A stretch of DNA of 33,889 bases from a bacterium (GCA_003249795.1 QKHZ01000283.1:1-33889), one strand, 5' to 3'; numbered from the stretch's first letter, positions 9,047-18,024 are shown. Numbers and translations are program-made. Notes: a model not told the origin generated them from the letters alone.

Positions 9047-9084
9047 AAAACTGAGTGTGACTGCGGTGCGGCAACAGTTTTTTT
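9047..9084 (+). terminator. Possible first terminator after the PEP-CTERM gene
   Basis: AAAACTG (9047-9053) can pair with CAGTTTT (9075-9081) over a long loop, and the right arm runs into seven T residues (9078-9084). The loop is large for an intrinsic terminator, so this is weaker than the hairpin at 9107-9136. Confidence 0.3.
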
Positions 9085-9106
9085 GATGTGATACTCAAAA
9101 TTTATG

Positions 9107-9140
9107 AACCGGAGCAGATCTTATTCTGCTCCGGTTTTTA
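9107..9140. terminator. Strong bidirectional terminator between convergent genes
   Basis: A perfect 12-bp stem, AACCGGAGCAGA (9107-9118) with TCTGCTCCGGTT (9125-9136), has a 6-nt loop. Five T residues (9135-9139) follow on the plus strand and an AT-rich tract on the minus strand. The stop codon of the minus-strand exosortase gene (9121-9123) lies in the loop. It would end both the PEP-CTERM transcript and the 18-kb polysaccharide operon. Confidence 0.85.
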
Positions 9141-10824
9141 TATTGGTGTCCCCTTCCTGTGGGATCGTATAACGGAACGTATGAAGAAAATCGGTGAGAG
9201 TTTTTTCGTCATCAGCAATGACTCGGAAGAGAAACCATTGTCGGTCGGTCTGATAAAGTTGATTCAGCCAGCCGGACAACACCATTTGCGAATAATTTGA
9301 TTGAACAATATCCCCATTTGTGAACCAGTATGCCAGTTGGCAGCTTGTGCCGTTTCGCGTCATTGTGAGTCTGCTGATCTCTCCAATCTTTGTGGCGCTA
9401 TTAATTGCAGAAGTCTGTTGATGCCGGTTGTCAATGGCCCAACCTTGTGAGGTTAGGCAATACTCCGGAGGGTGATTGCGGCGCAGATCTCCATCGGATG
9501 CACTGACGAGAATCATGATTGTTTTTTTTCCGAGCTGGTATTGCCGTGACCAAAGCGCTTCTGCTCGGAACTCCGTTGACTGCATGACGGGAGTGTCTTT
9601 ACCAATCCAATCTCCTTGCAGGTAACTGATGGTCAATTCTGGTAACGAGGAATACTCGCCTTGTTCATGGACTGTCGGAGTGATTGTTTGTTGAAGAAAC
9701 AGCACGACGGCTGTCATCGAAATCAGAATTACGCGGAAATAGATAGAGCCGGAACCGGAAGATGTATCCGGTTGCAGTTCGTGTTCGCGTTTGGGTGAAA
9801 GAAGATATGCCGCAGCGAGTGCGACCGCACCAGCTCCTATTCTTATTCCAAGGTTATTATTGCTGGTGGAAAACCACAAAAAATCATCGGTCAATTCCCG
9901 AAGCTGTCGGGCAACCGAAGGAAATCCGAGGAATGCAACAAAGCCCAGACAAAAGAAAGCGGGAAGGATATGACGTCCTTTCAAAAAAGATAAGAATGCG
10001 CCCGTCCCAGCCAAAAGTGAAAATGCCAGAAGAAAATTGATCCCGGTAAAAATCGAAGCGCAGGCAATCAGCAGTGAGAATCCATAGAGTGTAGCGGAAG
10101 AAAGAAGCCGGATGTGTCTGGTCGGGGTTTTGTGGATGAGTGCTCCGGTGCAGAGTGCAGCGGCAAGGACGAAGAAAAGGCCAAGCCTATCGTCACGGTC
10201 ATATGCGTTTGCAGTCCAGGCCAGAATGCAGCGCGATAGAAACGGGATGTGAATGAAAAGAAACATCGCGATTGTCAGTTCAGGCAATGCGCTATGATTT
10301 TTGCTGTTGGATGGGGTTGTGGGCGATGCAAGAAATGCGAGGATTCTAAATAGGATTCCCATGGCCAAAATGAATGTGACGATGCCGACCAGTTCGTGCG
10401 AGAATGATCCGGGATAAAGGATCTCTGCGAAAAAACCGCAACCGGCTAGAAAAGCAATACGCAGGCTGTTGGTGACAATTGCAATCGGTAGCAGACAGGC
10501 AACAGCGAAGAAGCGCGAGGCTGCCGGAACTGACTGGTAAAGAAGGCACAGCAGGAGACCGCATGCAAACAGGACGCGCAACAGTGTTGAGCCGCTGCAG
10601 GCAGGCTCGACATCAAACTGGATGCCGGAATATTGCAAGGTTGTGCCCAAACGCGTGACGGGAATGCCTGCACAGTGAAGAGCGGCTTCAGCGATCACCG
10701 CAGATGCGTTGCGCATTGGAAGATTAACGATGGGCTCAATCGCCATCATCAGCAAATAAACCGCGATGACTGCAGCGAATGGAATCAGCTTTTTATACGG
10801 CGTGTGGTCTTGTGTCTGGTTCAC
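9121..10824 (-). CDS. Exosortase-EpsI fusion protein
   Basis: This 567-residue polytopic membrane protein starts at GTG 10824, overlapping the TPR gene stop by 4 nt (GTGA). The N-terminal part is an exosortase, the membrane cysteine protease/transpeptidase-like enzyme that processes PEP-CTERM proteins. The conserved triad is visible: Cys76 in EPACSGST, Arg122 in NSLRI and His143 in FSHELVG. About residues 175-375 add several further hydrophobic segments that a minimal exosortase lacks. The C-terminal part (about 375-560) is an EpsI/DUF3485-type domain with LQGDWIGKD and HPPEYCLTSQGW. Only about two membrane segments precede the Cys, fewer than in the common XrtA form. Exosortase-EpsI fusions are known, but I cannot place this one in a named subtype. 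It is the last gene of the polysaccharide operon and faces the likely substrate gene. Confidence 0.88.
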   Translation of the reverse strand: MNQTQDHTPYKKLIPFAAVIAVYLLMMAIEPIVNLPMRNASAVIAEAALHCAGIPVTRLGTTLQYSGIQFDVEPACSGSTLLRVLFACGLLLCLLYQSVPAASRFFAVACLLPIAIVTNSLRIAFLAGCGFFAEILYPGSFSHELVGIVTFILAMGILFRILAFLASPTTPSNSKNHSALPELTIAMFLFIHIPFLSRCILAWTANAYDRDDRLGLFFVLAAALCTGALIHKTPTRHIRLLSSATLYGFSLLIACASIFTGINFLLAFSLLAGTGAFLSFLKGRHILPAFFCLGFVAFLGFPSVARQLRELTDDFLWFSTSNNNLGIRIGAGAVALAAAYLLSPKREHELQPDTSSGSGSIYFRVILISMTAVVLFLQQTITPTVHEQGEYSSLPELTISYLQGDWIGKDTPVMQSTEFRAEALWSRQYQLGKKTIMILVSASDGDLRRNHPPEYCLTSQGWAIDNRHQQTSAINSATKIGEISRLTMTRNGTSCQLAYWFTNGDIVQSNYSQMVLSGWLNQLYQTDRQWFLFRVIADDEKTLTDFLHTFRYTIPQEGDTNIKTGAE

Positions 10825-13800
10825 TGTGCGGAGTCCTTGCTGTTATTAATATCATCAATGTTGTTCGTGTTCTTGCTGATCTTTTCTCGGATCGAACTGA
10901 TGCGGCTGTCCAGTGTGTCAAGGCTGGTCGGCAGTTTTTGGGATCGGGAGCCATCGCGGCAGCTTTCCAAGTCGGCCAAAGCTTGCGGCAACTTCCCTAA
11001 TGCTTCAAATGCAAGGCCACGGTAATAGAGCAGGCTGGCATTGTGTCGGGTAATGTGATCGGACTCCTGCAACAGTGTCAGGCATGTTTCATATTTATTG
11101 TAATGCATCAGCGCCGCCGCGTATGTTTCCATAAACGGAGGGATACCGGGACGGAGTTTGTTGGCTTTCTCTGCGGAAGAAAGAATTTCGTTTTCCGTTG
11201 CGAGACCACTTTGCAGGGAGACCCATGCAAAGTTGTTGAGAAGAACCGGATGGTCCGGATAGTGCATCAACGCTTTCTGATAGACCGAAACAGCTATATC
11301 AAGTTTCTTTGCAGATTCTGCGATCAGTCCAAGCAGTGTCCAATTCTCCGCTGCAAGGTCGGCTGCGGCGATATTGTCAAGAATTTCAGCCGACGGTGCT
11401 TGTGCCATTTTCAATAATGCCCACCGTGCTAGAACCCGCTTGATTTCATGATATTGCCAAAGCAGGTCAATTGCCTGCTGCAGCTTATTAGTGCGTTCAT
11501 AGAGCATCGACTGATAGAAAACAAAGTTTACTGGGTCAAGCGAAGGCTTCAAGTCTAGCAAAACCTCCTGTGCGTCAGCCATTTGTCCTGAGGCAATGAG
11601 CGCTTCAAGCCGGGCTCGTGCGGCAAGGGGGAAATCTGGATTGCGTTGTTGGAGTTCGTCAAGAGTATGAAGGGCTGTAGTATATTGCTTGTTTCCTGTG
11701 AGTGCGACGGAGAGCAGTAGCAGTGCAAGATCATCCGTTGGGTGTTGCGCCAGATATGGTTTGAGTACAACGGTGGCGGCCTCGAATTTTTTGAGTTGGA
11801 TCAGCGCCTGCGCCTTCATGATAATGGTGCCGGGAAGTGACGGCCGGAGCTCTTCAGCCTGAATGCAGTGCGTGATGACCTGATCAAACCGTTTGTCTGC
11901 AAGACAAATCCGTGCCAGAAGAAGATGGCCTTCGCCTGCTTTAGCCGGATCAGAAGTCATTTCTGTTGCTAATTTCTGTGCTTCGTCAGTACGTTCGGTT
12001 TCAAGTAGGATAAATCCGAGTCCCAGCGACGCGTCGGCGCGTTTCGGCGATTGTTCGATGATCTTGCGATACATCGTTTCCGCTTCAGGCGTTTTGCCGC
12101 CAACGCGTAGAAGCGCGGCATATTCACTTGCGACATTTGGATCATACGCAAAATCGCAGGCTTGTTTGTAGGCTGCCAGTGCTGCTTCTGTACGTCCAAG
12201 ACGGGAGAGGGCTTTTGCACGGACCGGGGCGACAAGTTCGGGTTTCAGCCCGCAGGTTTCAGCCTCCGAGAGGGCTTTTTCATACTCACCTTTCGCTATA
12301 AGAACAGACAGGCCGGATGAAATAATAATCGGATTCTCCGGATACTGTGCCGTAAGTTCGTCCATGATTTTCTGTGCAGCGTCAAACTTTCCGCGGGAGA
12401 CTTCCCACAGCCCTTCGCTGAGTTTTACGCTGGCGTCTTCAGGAAAGAGCGTGCTGAGAGCTTTACTGGTGGATTCGCTTTTTTGTGTTTCGCCGATTTG
12501 CTCTTCAAGTTTTCGTTGAAGCTGAAGTGAGCCACGCGAGTAGATTCCACGGTGATGCATTGCCACAAGTGCGTTAAGCGCTTCCTGCTTCTGGCCGTCA
12601 CGGATCAGCGCTTGCGCCAGTTCCATGGTTACCGTTGCGCTTCTATAAAATAGTGCGTTGCAGAGGCTGATTTGCTTATAGTTAGCAACGGCCTGCGAAA
12701 ATTTTTCGTCCTGATAAAGAGATCGCGCACAATAGAGTTGAAGGACCGGATTCGGAGTTGAAAGCATGCGGGCGCGGTTAAAATCATCGTGAAGCCCCTT
12801 GTTTTGCGTTGCGAACTTCTGAAGTGTTTTCAGAAAAATCTGTTCTGCTTCCAGATACTTTTCGTTTCCTGTGCAGAACGATAGGAGCCCTTCGATCTGT
12901 TCCAGTTTTCCTTGAGAAAAGTAGCCGTGTGCCAAAAGTAGACGCGCCTGATGGGCAATCTGCTTTGTCTGCCTTGCGTTTGTATAGGTTGTGTTCTCCT
13001 GCATCTGCACAAGGTCGTCGGGCTTGTTGTCGTTCGATTTCAGAACCGCATAAACGTCTGAAGAAGGGTTGATGATCGGTTGTAGAAAATTAACGGCAGA
13101 GTCAAAGTCACCGAGGGTGATGGCAAGTTCTGCCCGCTTTAACTGGATGACCGGATTGAGTCCGAGTTTCTCTTCCGCTTCCTGAAGGATCTGGGCCGCG
13201 CGTTTTCTATCGTCCTGAACGGCTAGAAGCACTGAGAGAATACAGTAGGACTCGACGTCAAACGCTAGGGTTTCCGGCTTGTTGCTGAATCGATCTGAGG
13301 CGGCTTTCAACTCACCTTGCCGGATCAGAGCCTGCGCGATTTTATTCATCAGTCGCGTGCTGGGGCTTTCGTGAAAGAGGTCGTTCCAGCGTTTGATCGC
13401 CTCATCAAACTTTCCGAATGCAAAGGATACGTCTCCGGAGAGTTCCTGTCGCTCATCGCCCTGCGGCATTTGCTCAACAAGTTCTTTGCCTTTTTCATAT
13501 TTGTCTGGTCCAGCTTTTTCTGACATCATCATCAGGAATAAAAAACATTCCCGATCCCGTTTGCCTGCATCCCATGCCTGTTGCGAGTAGGTGCGGCATG
13601 TGTCCGGATCACCAAGCATGAATGCCGTTTTGGCAGCAAGCCATGCGTAAGAAGTGTTTTGCAGTTCCATCGACGAGGCTTTTGCAAAGCAACGGTAGGC
13701 CTGCATGACATTGCCGTTTTGCAGGAATGTCTTACCGTGCTGGTGCCACTCTTCCGCCGTCGTCGTGTTCTCTGTGTCTTGCTTGAGGAAAAATGCAAGG

Positions 13801-13865
13801 CTGCCTGCGATGAGAACGACTGCAGCAAGCAGGATAATCCAGTGGCGGGAAGTAAATTTACTCAT
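10821..13865 (-). CDS. Large membrane-anchored TPR protein, PrsT-like
   Basis: This is a 1014-residue protein whose ATG at 13865 follows AAAGGAAA by about 8 nt. Residues 8-26 are one hydrophobic segment (IILLAAVVLIAGSLAFFL). The rest is soluble and helical, with many tetratricopeptide repeats showing the A-x-L/A-x-Y and P-x-x-P spacing, for example ASEYAALLRVGGKTPEAE and ASLGLGFILLETERTDEA. Size, repeat content and position match the long TPR proteins of PEP-CTERM/exopolysaccharide loci (PrsT type). Those are usually lipoproteins; here there is no lipobox Cys, so this one is a signal-anchored periplasmic protein. Such proteins are thought to scaffold assembly or export, but the role is not proven. 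The stop overlaps the exosortase start by 4 nt, so expression is probably coupled. Confidence 0.82.
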   Translation of the reverse strand: MSKFTSRHWIILLAAVVLIAGSLAFFLKQDTENTTTAEEWHQHGKTFLQNGNVMQAYRCFAKASSMELQNTSYAWLAAKTAFMLGDPDTCRTYSQQAWDAGKRDRECFLFLMMMSEKAGPDKYEKGKELVEQMPQGDERQELSGDVSFAFGKFDEAIKRWNDLFHESPSTRLMNKIAQALIRQGELKAASDRFSNKPETLAFDVESYCILSVLLAVQDDRKRAAQILQEAEEKLGLNPVIQLKRAELAITLGDFDSAVNFLQPIINPSSDVYAVLKSNDNKPDDLVQMQENTTYTNARQTKQIAHQARLLLAHGYFSQGKLEQIEGLLSFCTGNEKYLEAEQIFLKTLQKFATQNKGLHDDFNRARMLSTPNPVLQLYCARSLYQDEKFSQAVANYKQISLCNALFYRSATVTMELAQALIRDGQKQEALNALVAMHHRGIYSRGSLQLQRKLEEQIGETQKSESTSKALSTLFPEDASVKLSEGLWEVSRGKFDAAQKIMDELTAQYPENPIIISSGLSVLIAKGEYEKALSEAETCGLKPELVAPVRAKALSRLGRTEAALAAYKQACDFAYDPNVASEYAALLRVGGKTPEAETMYRKIIEQSPKRADASLGLGFILLETERTDEAQKLATEMTSDPAKAGEGHLLLARICLADKRFDQVITHCIQAEELRPSLPGTIIMKAQALIQLKKFEAATVVLKPYLAQHPTDDLALLLLSVALTGNKQYTTALHTLDELQQRNPDFPLAARARLEALIASGQMADAQEVLLDLKPSLDPVNFVFYQSMLYERTNKLQQAIDLLWQYHEIKRVLARWALLKMAQAPSAEILDNIAAADLAAENWTLLGLIAESAKKLDIAVSVYQKALMHYPDHPVLLNNFAWVSLQSGLATENEILSSAEKANKLRPGIPPFMETYAAALMHYNKYETCLTLLQESDHITRHNASLLYYRGLAFEALGKLPQALADLESCRDGSRSQKLPTSLDTLDSRISSIREKISKNTNNIDDINNSKDSAQ

Positions 13866-13904
13866 CTCTTGGTTTCCTTTATTGTCTGTTGAATTTAGTA
13901 TAAA

Positions 13905-15056
13905 TTATTTTTGGCCGGAGCAAAGTGCTTCAGCAACGATCCGCGCCTTTGCCGTCCACGTGTGGTCTTTCACGCGTGCACGCAGTGGCAGCGGGTCTGT
14001 TTTTTTGGCGATGGCCTTTTTGATTGCCTCAGCAAAACTATCCGCATCGGTTGCGATAGAGACATCGTCTTCATATCGTTTGAGTTCATAAAACCATGTG
14101 GTGACGACCGGTTTTCCGACGGCAAGATATTCCTTCAACTTTACAGGATTGCACGCGCGTATCCACTCGCCTTTATTCCACGGCATGATCAGAACGTCGC
14201 ATGCAGCCATGTACGCGGCAACGTCTGTATACTGCTTTCGTCCGAGAAAATAGACATTCGGATACGGGCACCACCCTTCAGGCAGTGAACATCCGCCGAC
14301 CAGAACAAAGGAGACGGCAGGAAGGCGTTTGATAACATCACAAAATAAATCCAGATCAAATGTATGCGAATCGATTCCGCCGACAAACCCTACGCGGGGA
14401 AACGGGATCGGTTCGATGTCTGTTGGAGCGGGAGCGCTTTCTGCTTTTGAAAATATGTCGAAGTCAACGCCGTGGTCGACAAACAGGGCGTTGCGGCACT
14501 GGCTGCCTTCTTCCTCATATAATAATGTTGAGCAAAAGACTGTGATGTCTGCCTGTTGTTTTGCCTGACGGTCGAACGAGCGGATCTGTTCTGCGTCGAC
14601 ATGGGAAAAACATTCGTACCGGTCTGTACGCTGATAGACCATAGCTGTGTGCGGTAAACTGTCAGCTAACGGTGTTGCGGGCGGACATGCAATCCATAGC
14701 AATGGATTTTTGCAGCCGACTCTGCGAGCTGCGATTTTTACCTGCAGGCAAAGAAGCCATGTTCCCAGTCTCGTGTTGTGCAGAGACGGGATCGTTACGG
14801 GGCTGAAGACGGAGAACGTGTCATTGATCCGTTTCAGGCCGCGGCTGAAACTCTTCAGTTTCCGGATGACCCGTTTAAAAAACATCTTGCCTTCTGTGAC
14901 CTTCGGGGTGCGCATGCCGATCGAGTTAACGTACAGTACCGGGACGTTGCGACTGAACTCACGCATCATTTGCATGTCATAGTGGCCGCGGTTGTGATAC
15001 CACCAGTCTTCACCGCCGAAGCAGATTACGGAATCAAACTTTTTGCCGTCTCTCAT
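13905..15056 (-). CDS. Glycosyltransferase, family 4-like (TuaH-type)
   Basis: This 383-residue cytoplasmic glycosyltransferase has a GT-B fold. The ATG at 15056 overlaps the stop of the preceding PssE-like gene (ATGA). The N-terminal half carries FDSVICFGGEDWWYHNRGHY and YQRTDRYE, a pattern seen in TuaH-like enzymes. The C-terminal half has the sugar-nucleotide site: PRVGFVGGID, FVLVGG and NPVKLKEYLAVGKPVV, where the Glu residues fit the E-x7-E element of GT4 enzymes. It would add a sugar to the lipid-linked repeat unit at the inner face of the membrane; donor and linkage cannot be read from sequence. It is followed after 39 bp by the TPR gene. The C-terminus is complete and no motif is missing. 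Confidence 0.82.
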   Translation of the reverse strand: MRDGKKFDSVICFGGEDWWYHNRGHYDMQMMREFSRNVPVLYVNSIGMRTPKVTEGKMFFKRVIRKLKSFSRGLKRINDTFSVFSPVTIPSLHNTRLGTWLLCLQVKIAARRVGCKNPLLWIACPPATPLADSLPHTAMVYQRTDRYECFSHVDAEQIRSFDRQAKQQADITVFCSTLLYEEEGSQCRNALFVDHGVDFDIFSKAESAPAPTDIEPIPFPRVGFVGGIDSHTFDLDLFCDVIKRLPAVSFVLVGGCSLPEGWCPYPNVYFLGRKQYTDVAAYMAACDVLIMPWNKGEWIRACNPVKLKEYLAVGKPVVTTWFYELKRYEDDVSIATDADSFAEAIKKAIAKKTDPLPLRARVKDHTWTAKARIVAEALCSGQK

Positions 15057-15541
15057 GCCGTGTCCCCATGTTCAATAAAAGTTCGGACAGCTTCGATTAA
15101 TTCATCCGATGCGTGGTGCGTAATCCGTTCGGACGCTGCAAGGGCATCAAGATTGTCAAGCGAGGTTAAAAACTCGTCGTCGGTAAATGCCGCAGCAACG
15201 CGGTTCATTTTCATCAGTTCCGTTGCGGTATCGACCTGATGGTCGCTGCGGGTTTCGTTCAACGCGGCTCTGCGCGGAAAAACAAGGATCGGCTTGCAGC
15301 ATTCGAGTGCGGTGATGATCGAACCCATTCCAGCGTGTGCGATAATGATATCTGCCTGTTGCATGCGGATTTTGAATTCCTTCGGCGATAGATATTCCTC
15401 CCACAAAAACGATTGCGGGTGGTATGTTCCCTTGCCGATCTGTGCGAATATTTCATGCTGCGGATGATTTTCTGCCCACTGGTCGAGCAGGCGGATCATT
15501 CGGTCAAATGGCATCTGATACCCAACGGTTACGAAGATCAC
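15053..15541 (-). CDS. PssE/Alg13-like glycosyltransferase catalytic subunit
   Basis: This 162-residue protein corresponds to the C-terminal, donor-binding half of a GT28-type enzyme. The start is set at GTG 15541, since AAAGGAG lies 7 nt upstream and the GTG overlaps the stop of the PssD-like gene by 4 nt. The longer open frame to 15604 would add unrelated residues before the conserved beginning IFVTVGYQMPFDRMIRLL. The UDP-sugar site is visible in ADIIIAHAGMGSIITALE and CKPILVFPRR. In known systems (PssD/PssE, Alg14/Alg13, CpsF/CpsG) this subunit works only as a complex with a membrane-bound partner, which is the gene directly upstream. Together they would transfer the second or a later sugar to the polyprenyl-linked acceptor. 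Confidence 0.85.
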   Translation of the reverse strand: MIFVTVGYQMPFDRMIRLLDQWAENHPQHEIFAQIGKGTYHPQSFLWEEYLSPKEFKIRMQQADIIIAHAGMGSIITALECCKPILVFPRRAALNETRSDHQVDTATELMKMNRVAAAFTDDEFLTSLDNLDALAASERITHHASDELIEAVRTFIEHGDTA

Positions 15542-15999
15542 AGAACCGCTCCTTTGTAGAAAGGCCCGTCCGGAGATGCAACCGAGGGCCATTGCGTTAG
15601 CCACAGGTCTGCGTATGGTTTTACCTTTTGGCCGGAGAGTGACATGACCCGTGCGTTGGCGACTGAGTCCAGCCAGATTGTCCGTGCGCGAAATAATTTT
15701 TTACCGAAGAAAAGCGCAAAGAATCCGGGAGCCGCTCCGGTTGAGACAATAATGTCCGGTCGTTCTTTCAGCAGGAGCAACAGAACGTTGAGTCCGAGCA
15801 GGGCCAGCCTGAACTTGCTGTGCAACGTTGCATCAGGAATAACGTAATAGCGAGCTGTGTCGACTTCGGGGCGGTAAGCGTCTGTAACTGTGGCGTATGC
15901 AACATCGTGTTCCCCAAAAGCTGGGGAGAGCCGGAGCAGTTGTGTCCAGTGTCCGCCTGCCGACGAAATGGCCAGAATTTTTTTCTTCCGCAACGTCAT
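15538..15999 (-). CDS. PssD/Alg14-like glycosyltransferase membrane subunit
   Basis: This is a 153-residue protein. The start ATG at 15999 overlaps the GT2 stop (ATGA) and follows GAGGA by about 6 nt; the frame is open to 16065, but the family begins at KKILAISSAGGHWTQL. That acceptor-side motif (SSAGGHWTQLLRL) is typical of PssD/Alg14. A hydrophobic stretch (LALLGLNVLLLLL, about 80-92) would anchor it, and IIVSTGAAPG plus KVKPYADLWLTQWP complete the pattern. It recruits the PssE-like catalytic subunit, encoded next with a 4-nt overlap, to the membrane. The two halves are separate genes here, as in most bacteria. Stoichiometric expression by coupled translation is likely. Confidence 0.85.
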   Translation of the reverse strand: MTLRKKKILAISSAGGHWTQLLRLSPAFGEHDVAYATVTDAYRPEVDTARYYVIPDATLHSKFRLALLGLNVLLLLLKERPDIIVSTGAAPGFFALFFGKKLFRARTIWLDSVANARVMSLSGQKVKPYADLWLTQWPSVASPDGPFYKGAVL

Positions 16000-16946
16000 T
16001 GCATATCCTCGGAGCATATCGTCAGGTCGTGCCACTTCCGGCGAAGCTTCCAAACCTGTACCCATGTTTGATAACGTTCGGCGTTTTTTCCTGAGATTGC
16101 CGCTATGCTGAAGCCTAGGATTCGGATAACGGTCCAGAGATCAAAGAGCCGAATTGCAATCATTGTCTGAATATTGCCATTGTGCTTTTGGAGTAGTTGG
16201 GCTTTGGCGCGGAAGAGTGAGGCCATTTTTCCGGCGCGCGATGGTTCGGAGCGGCCACCAAGGTGGATGATTTGCGCGTCAGGACAGATCCTGCAATCCA
16301 GATGCATCGTCTTCGCACGAAGGCACAGGTCGGCGTCTTCTGCGTACATGAAAAACGTTTCGTCAAATCCGTGAAGCTCTTGCCATAATGATTTTTTGAG
16401 CAGAAGAAAACAGCCAGTAACGATATCGACACTGCGCTCGGTTGACCGGTCCCACTCCGGCATTGCTTCGGGATTGAAAAATCGGGACGATGAAAGTAAA
16501 CGGGACAGACCGGTGGCGACGCAAAACAGGCTCCAGAGTCCGGGGCGCTTCCAGCATGAAGTCGGGTTCAGGCTCATGTCGGCAAATCGCGTGCGCCCAC
16601 CGACAATTCCGGTTTTCGTGTGATGTTGTGCAAAGGAGAGGATATTTGCGATTGCTCCGTCGAGAACGACTGTGTCCGGATTAAGCAACAGAATATACTC
16701 ACCGGTTGCATCTGCAGCGGCGCGGTTGTTGCCTGCAGCAAAGCCGAGATTGTCGGTTGATGCGATGAGCAGGACTTGTGGAAAAGCCGATCGGATCGCT
16801 TCAGCGGAACCGTCTTCTGACGCGTTGTCGAGTACGATAACTTCTGCTGTAATATCGCGCGTGTTTTCATGCACCGATTTCAGGCACGCCAGCGTCAATT
16901 CGCGTGTGTTGAAGGAAATGATGATAATGGAAACCAATGGCGCCAT
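15996..16946 (-). CDS. Glycosyltransferase family 2, rhamnosyltransferase-like
   Basis: This is a 316-residue GT-A enzyme. The ATG at 16946 is chosen since AGGAG lies 5 nt upstream; the frame could extend to a TTG at 17024, but that has no ribosome binding site and precedes the conserved start APLVSIIIISFN. Motifs in order are LDNASEDGS, DNLGFAAGNN, LLLNPDTVV (the metal/nucleotide region), VTGCFLLLKKSLW and FMYAEDADLCLRA, which matches the catalytic ED motif. The pattern is that of WbbL-like rhamnosyltransferases, but donor specificity is inferred only. The C-terminal segment has weakly hydrophobic helices that could bind the membrane. It is upstream of and overlapping the PssD-like gene. Confidence 0.83.
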   Translation of the reverse strand: MAPLVSIIIISFNTRELTLACLKSVHENTRDITAEVIVLDNASEDGSAEAIRSAFPQVLLIASTDNLGFAAGNNRAAADATGEYILLLNPDTVVLDGAIANILSFAQHHTKTGIVGGRTRFADMSLNPTSCWKRPGLWSLFCVATGLSRLLSSSRFFNPEAMPEWDRSTERSVDIVTGCFLLLKKSLWQELHGFDETFFMYAEDADLCLRAKTMHLDCRICPDAQIIHLGGRSEPSRAGKMASLFRAKAQLLQKHNGNIQTMIAIRLFDLWTVIRILGFSIAAISGKNAERYQTWVQVWKLRRKWHDLTICSEDMQ

Positions 16947-17049
16947 GCCATCTCCTGTTTCTTTTGTCAGCCGACCTTTGCGGCAGGCGGTTCTTGTACC
17001 GGTGATGCTGATTATTCGCGTCAACGGTTGGGGTCGTATGTCACGGCTG

Positions 17050-18024
17050 TTATGTATAAAGCCAGTCCCTGATCCATCGTTTGATTCGGGCTTTCGGGTT
17101 ATACTGCTCGATATCCATAAACACAGCCGACGGGTTTGTTGACAGGAGGCTTGCCACCCACGAGAACGTGGAGCTGCCCGGATAGATCAGATAGTCGCAC
17201 TTTGCAAGCAGATACATATCGACCAGCGCCTCGATTCCGTTTTCAGTCCGGTCGGGACATTCATTGTTCTGATGTAATGAATTCCCCGAGCGTGGGTACC
17301 ACTTGTCTGTCATGCACGCGCCGAAACGGTTTTGGAATATGGTGTTCAGCTCCGCATCGTCGGTTGCCAGAAATACGGTTGACTGCGGGATGCGTTTGCG
17401 CAGTGCTTCGACCCGTTTTAAAAACGGTTGAAGCCCGCAGGAACGATCCATATGGCGGATGTGGATGCCGATGGTCGGTGCGTGAAAGTTCTGATTGGCA
17501 AACGTGTCGACTTTCGTTTGAATTATGTCTGTGCAGATAAATTCCGAGAAAAGCCCGGAGAGAATGTTTGCGTTGGAGTGCTTTTTCAGTCGGGAAAACG
17601 CATCGGCAAAATGTCTTCGCAACGTTTTCATTCCATGCGTATACCTACAGAAAATGAGAACATCTTCTGCATAATTTGTGTTTCTGATATCGACGGAATA
17701 CTGTCGCAGACTGTCGCTGCCGTGTTGTCCGGGTGTGACAGATTCGACGCGGACTGATGCGGACTCGTCAAGATGCCCATCCCATATAGCTGGCGCGATG
17801 CGTTTTCCGCTGAAGTCTGGGACTTCTGAATGGATGTCATTGACATGGAAGAATGCGCCAAATGCGTTTTCATTCCGGTTCGAGTAAGTTTCATCTGACC
17901 AGTCGACGAAGACTTTTCTGCCGGTGATCCGTCCGTACAGGAGTCCGGTTGCAACCGACAGCAGACGGTTGCCCATTCCAGCTTTGCCTTTGATCAAAAT
18001 GCATTTTTCATTTTGTTCAGACAC
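17050..18024 (-). CDS. Fucosyltransferase-like protein (NodZ/GT23-type fold)
   Basis: This 324-residue protein starts most likely at GTG 18024, with GGAG 6 nt upstream; a TTG at 18030 is also in frame. It overlaps the methyltransferase gene by 8 nt. The N-terminus reads KGKAGMGNRLLSVATGL and TGRKVFVDWSDETY, as in NodZ/GT23 and related fucosyltransferases. The middle has IGIHIRHMDRS, the place of the family's HxRxxD motif for GDP-fucose, then VFLATDDAEL. The end reads CDYLIYPGSSTFSWVASLL. Transfer of fucose from GDP-fucose to the repeat unit is the best inference. No GDP-fucose synthesis genes are in the window. A 103-bp gap to the next gene shows no clear terminator. Confidence 0.7.
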   Translation of the reverse strand: MSEQNEKCILIKGKAGMGNRLLSVATGLLYGRITGRKVFVDWSDETYSNRNENAFGAFFHVNDIHSEVPDFSGKRIAPAIWDGHLDESASVRVESVTPGQHGSDSLRQYSVDIRNTNYAEDVLIFCRYTHGMKTLRRHFADAFSRLKKHSNANILSGLFSEFICTDIIQTKVDTFANQNFHAPTIGIHIRHMDRSCGLQPFLKRVEALRKRIPQSTVFLATDDAELNTIFQNRFGACMTDKWYPRSGNSLHQNNECPDRTENGIEALVDMYLLAKCDYLIYPGSSTFSWVASLLSTNPSAVFMDIEQYNPKARIKRWIRDWLYT

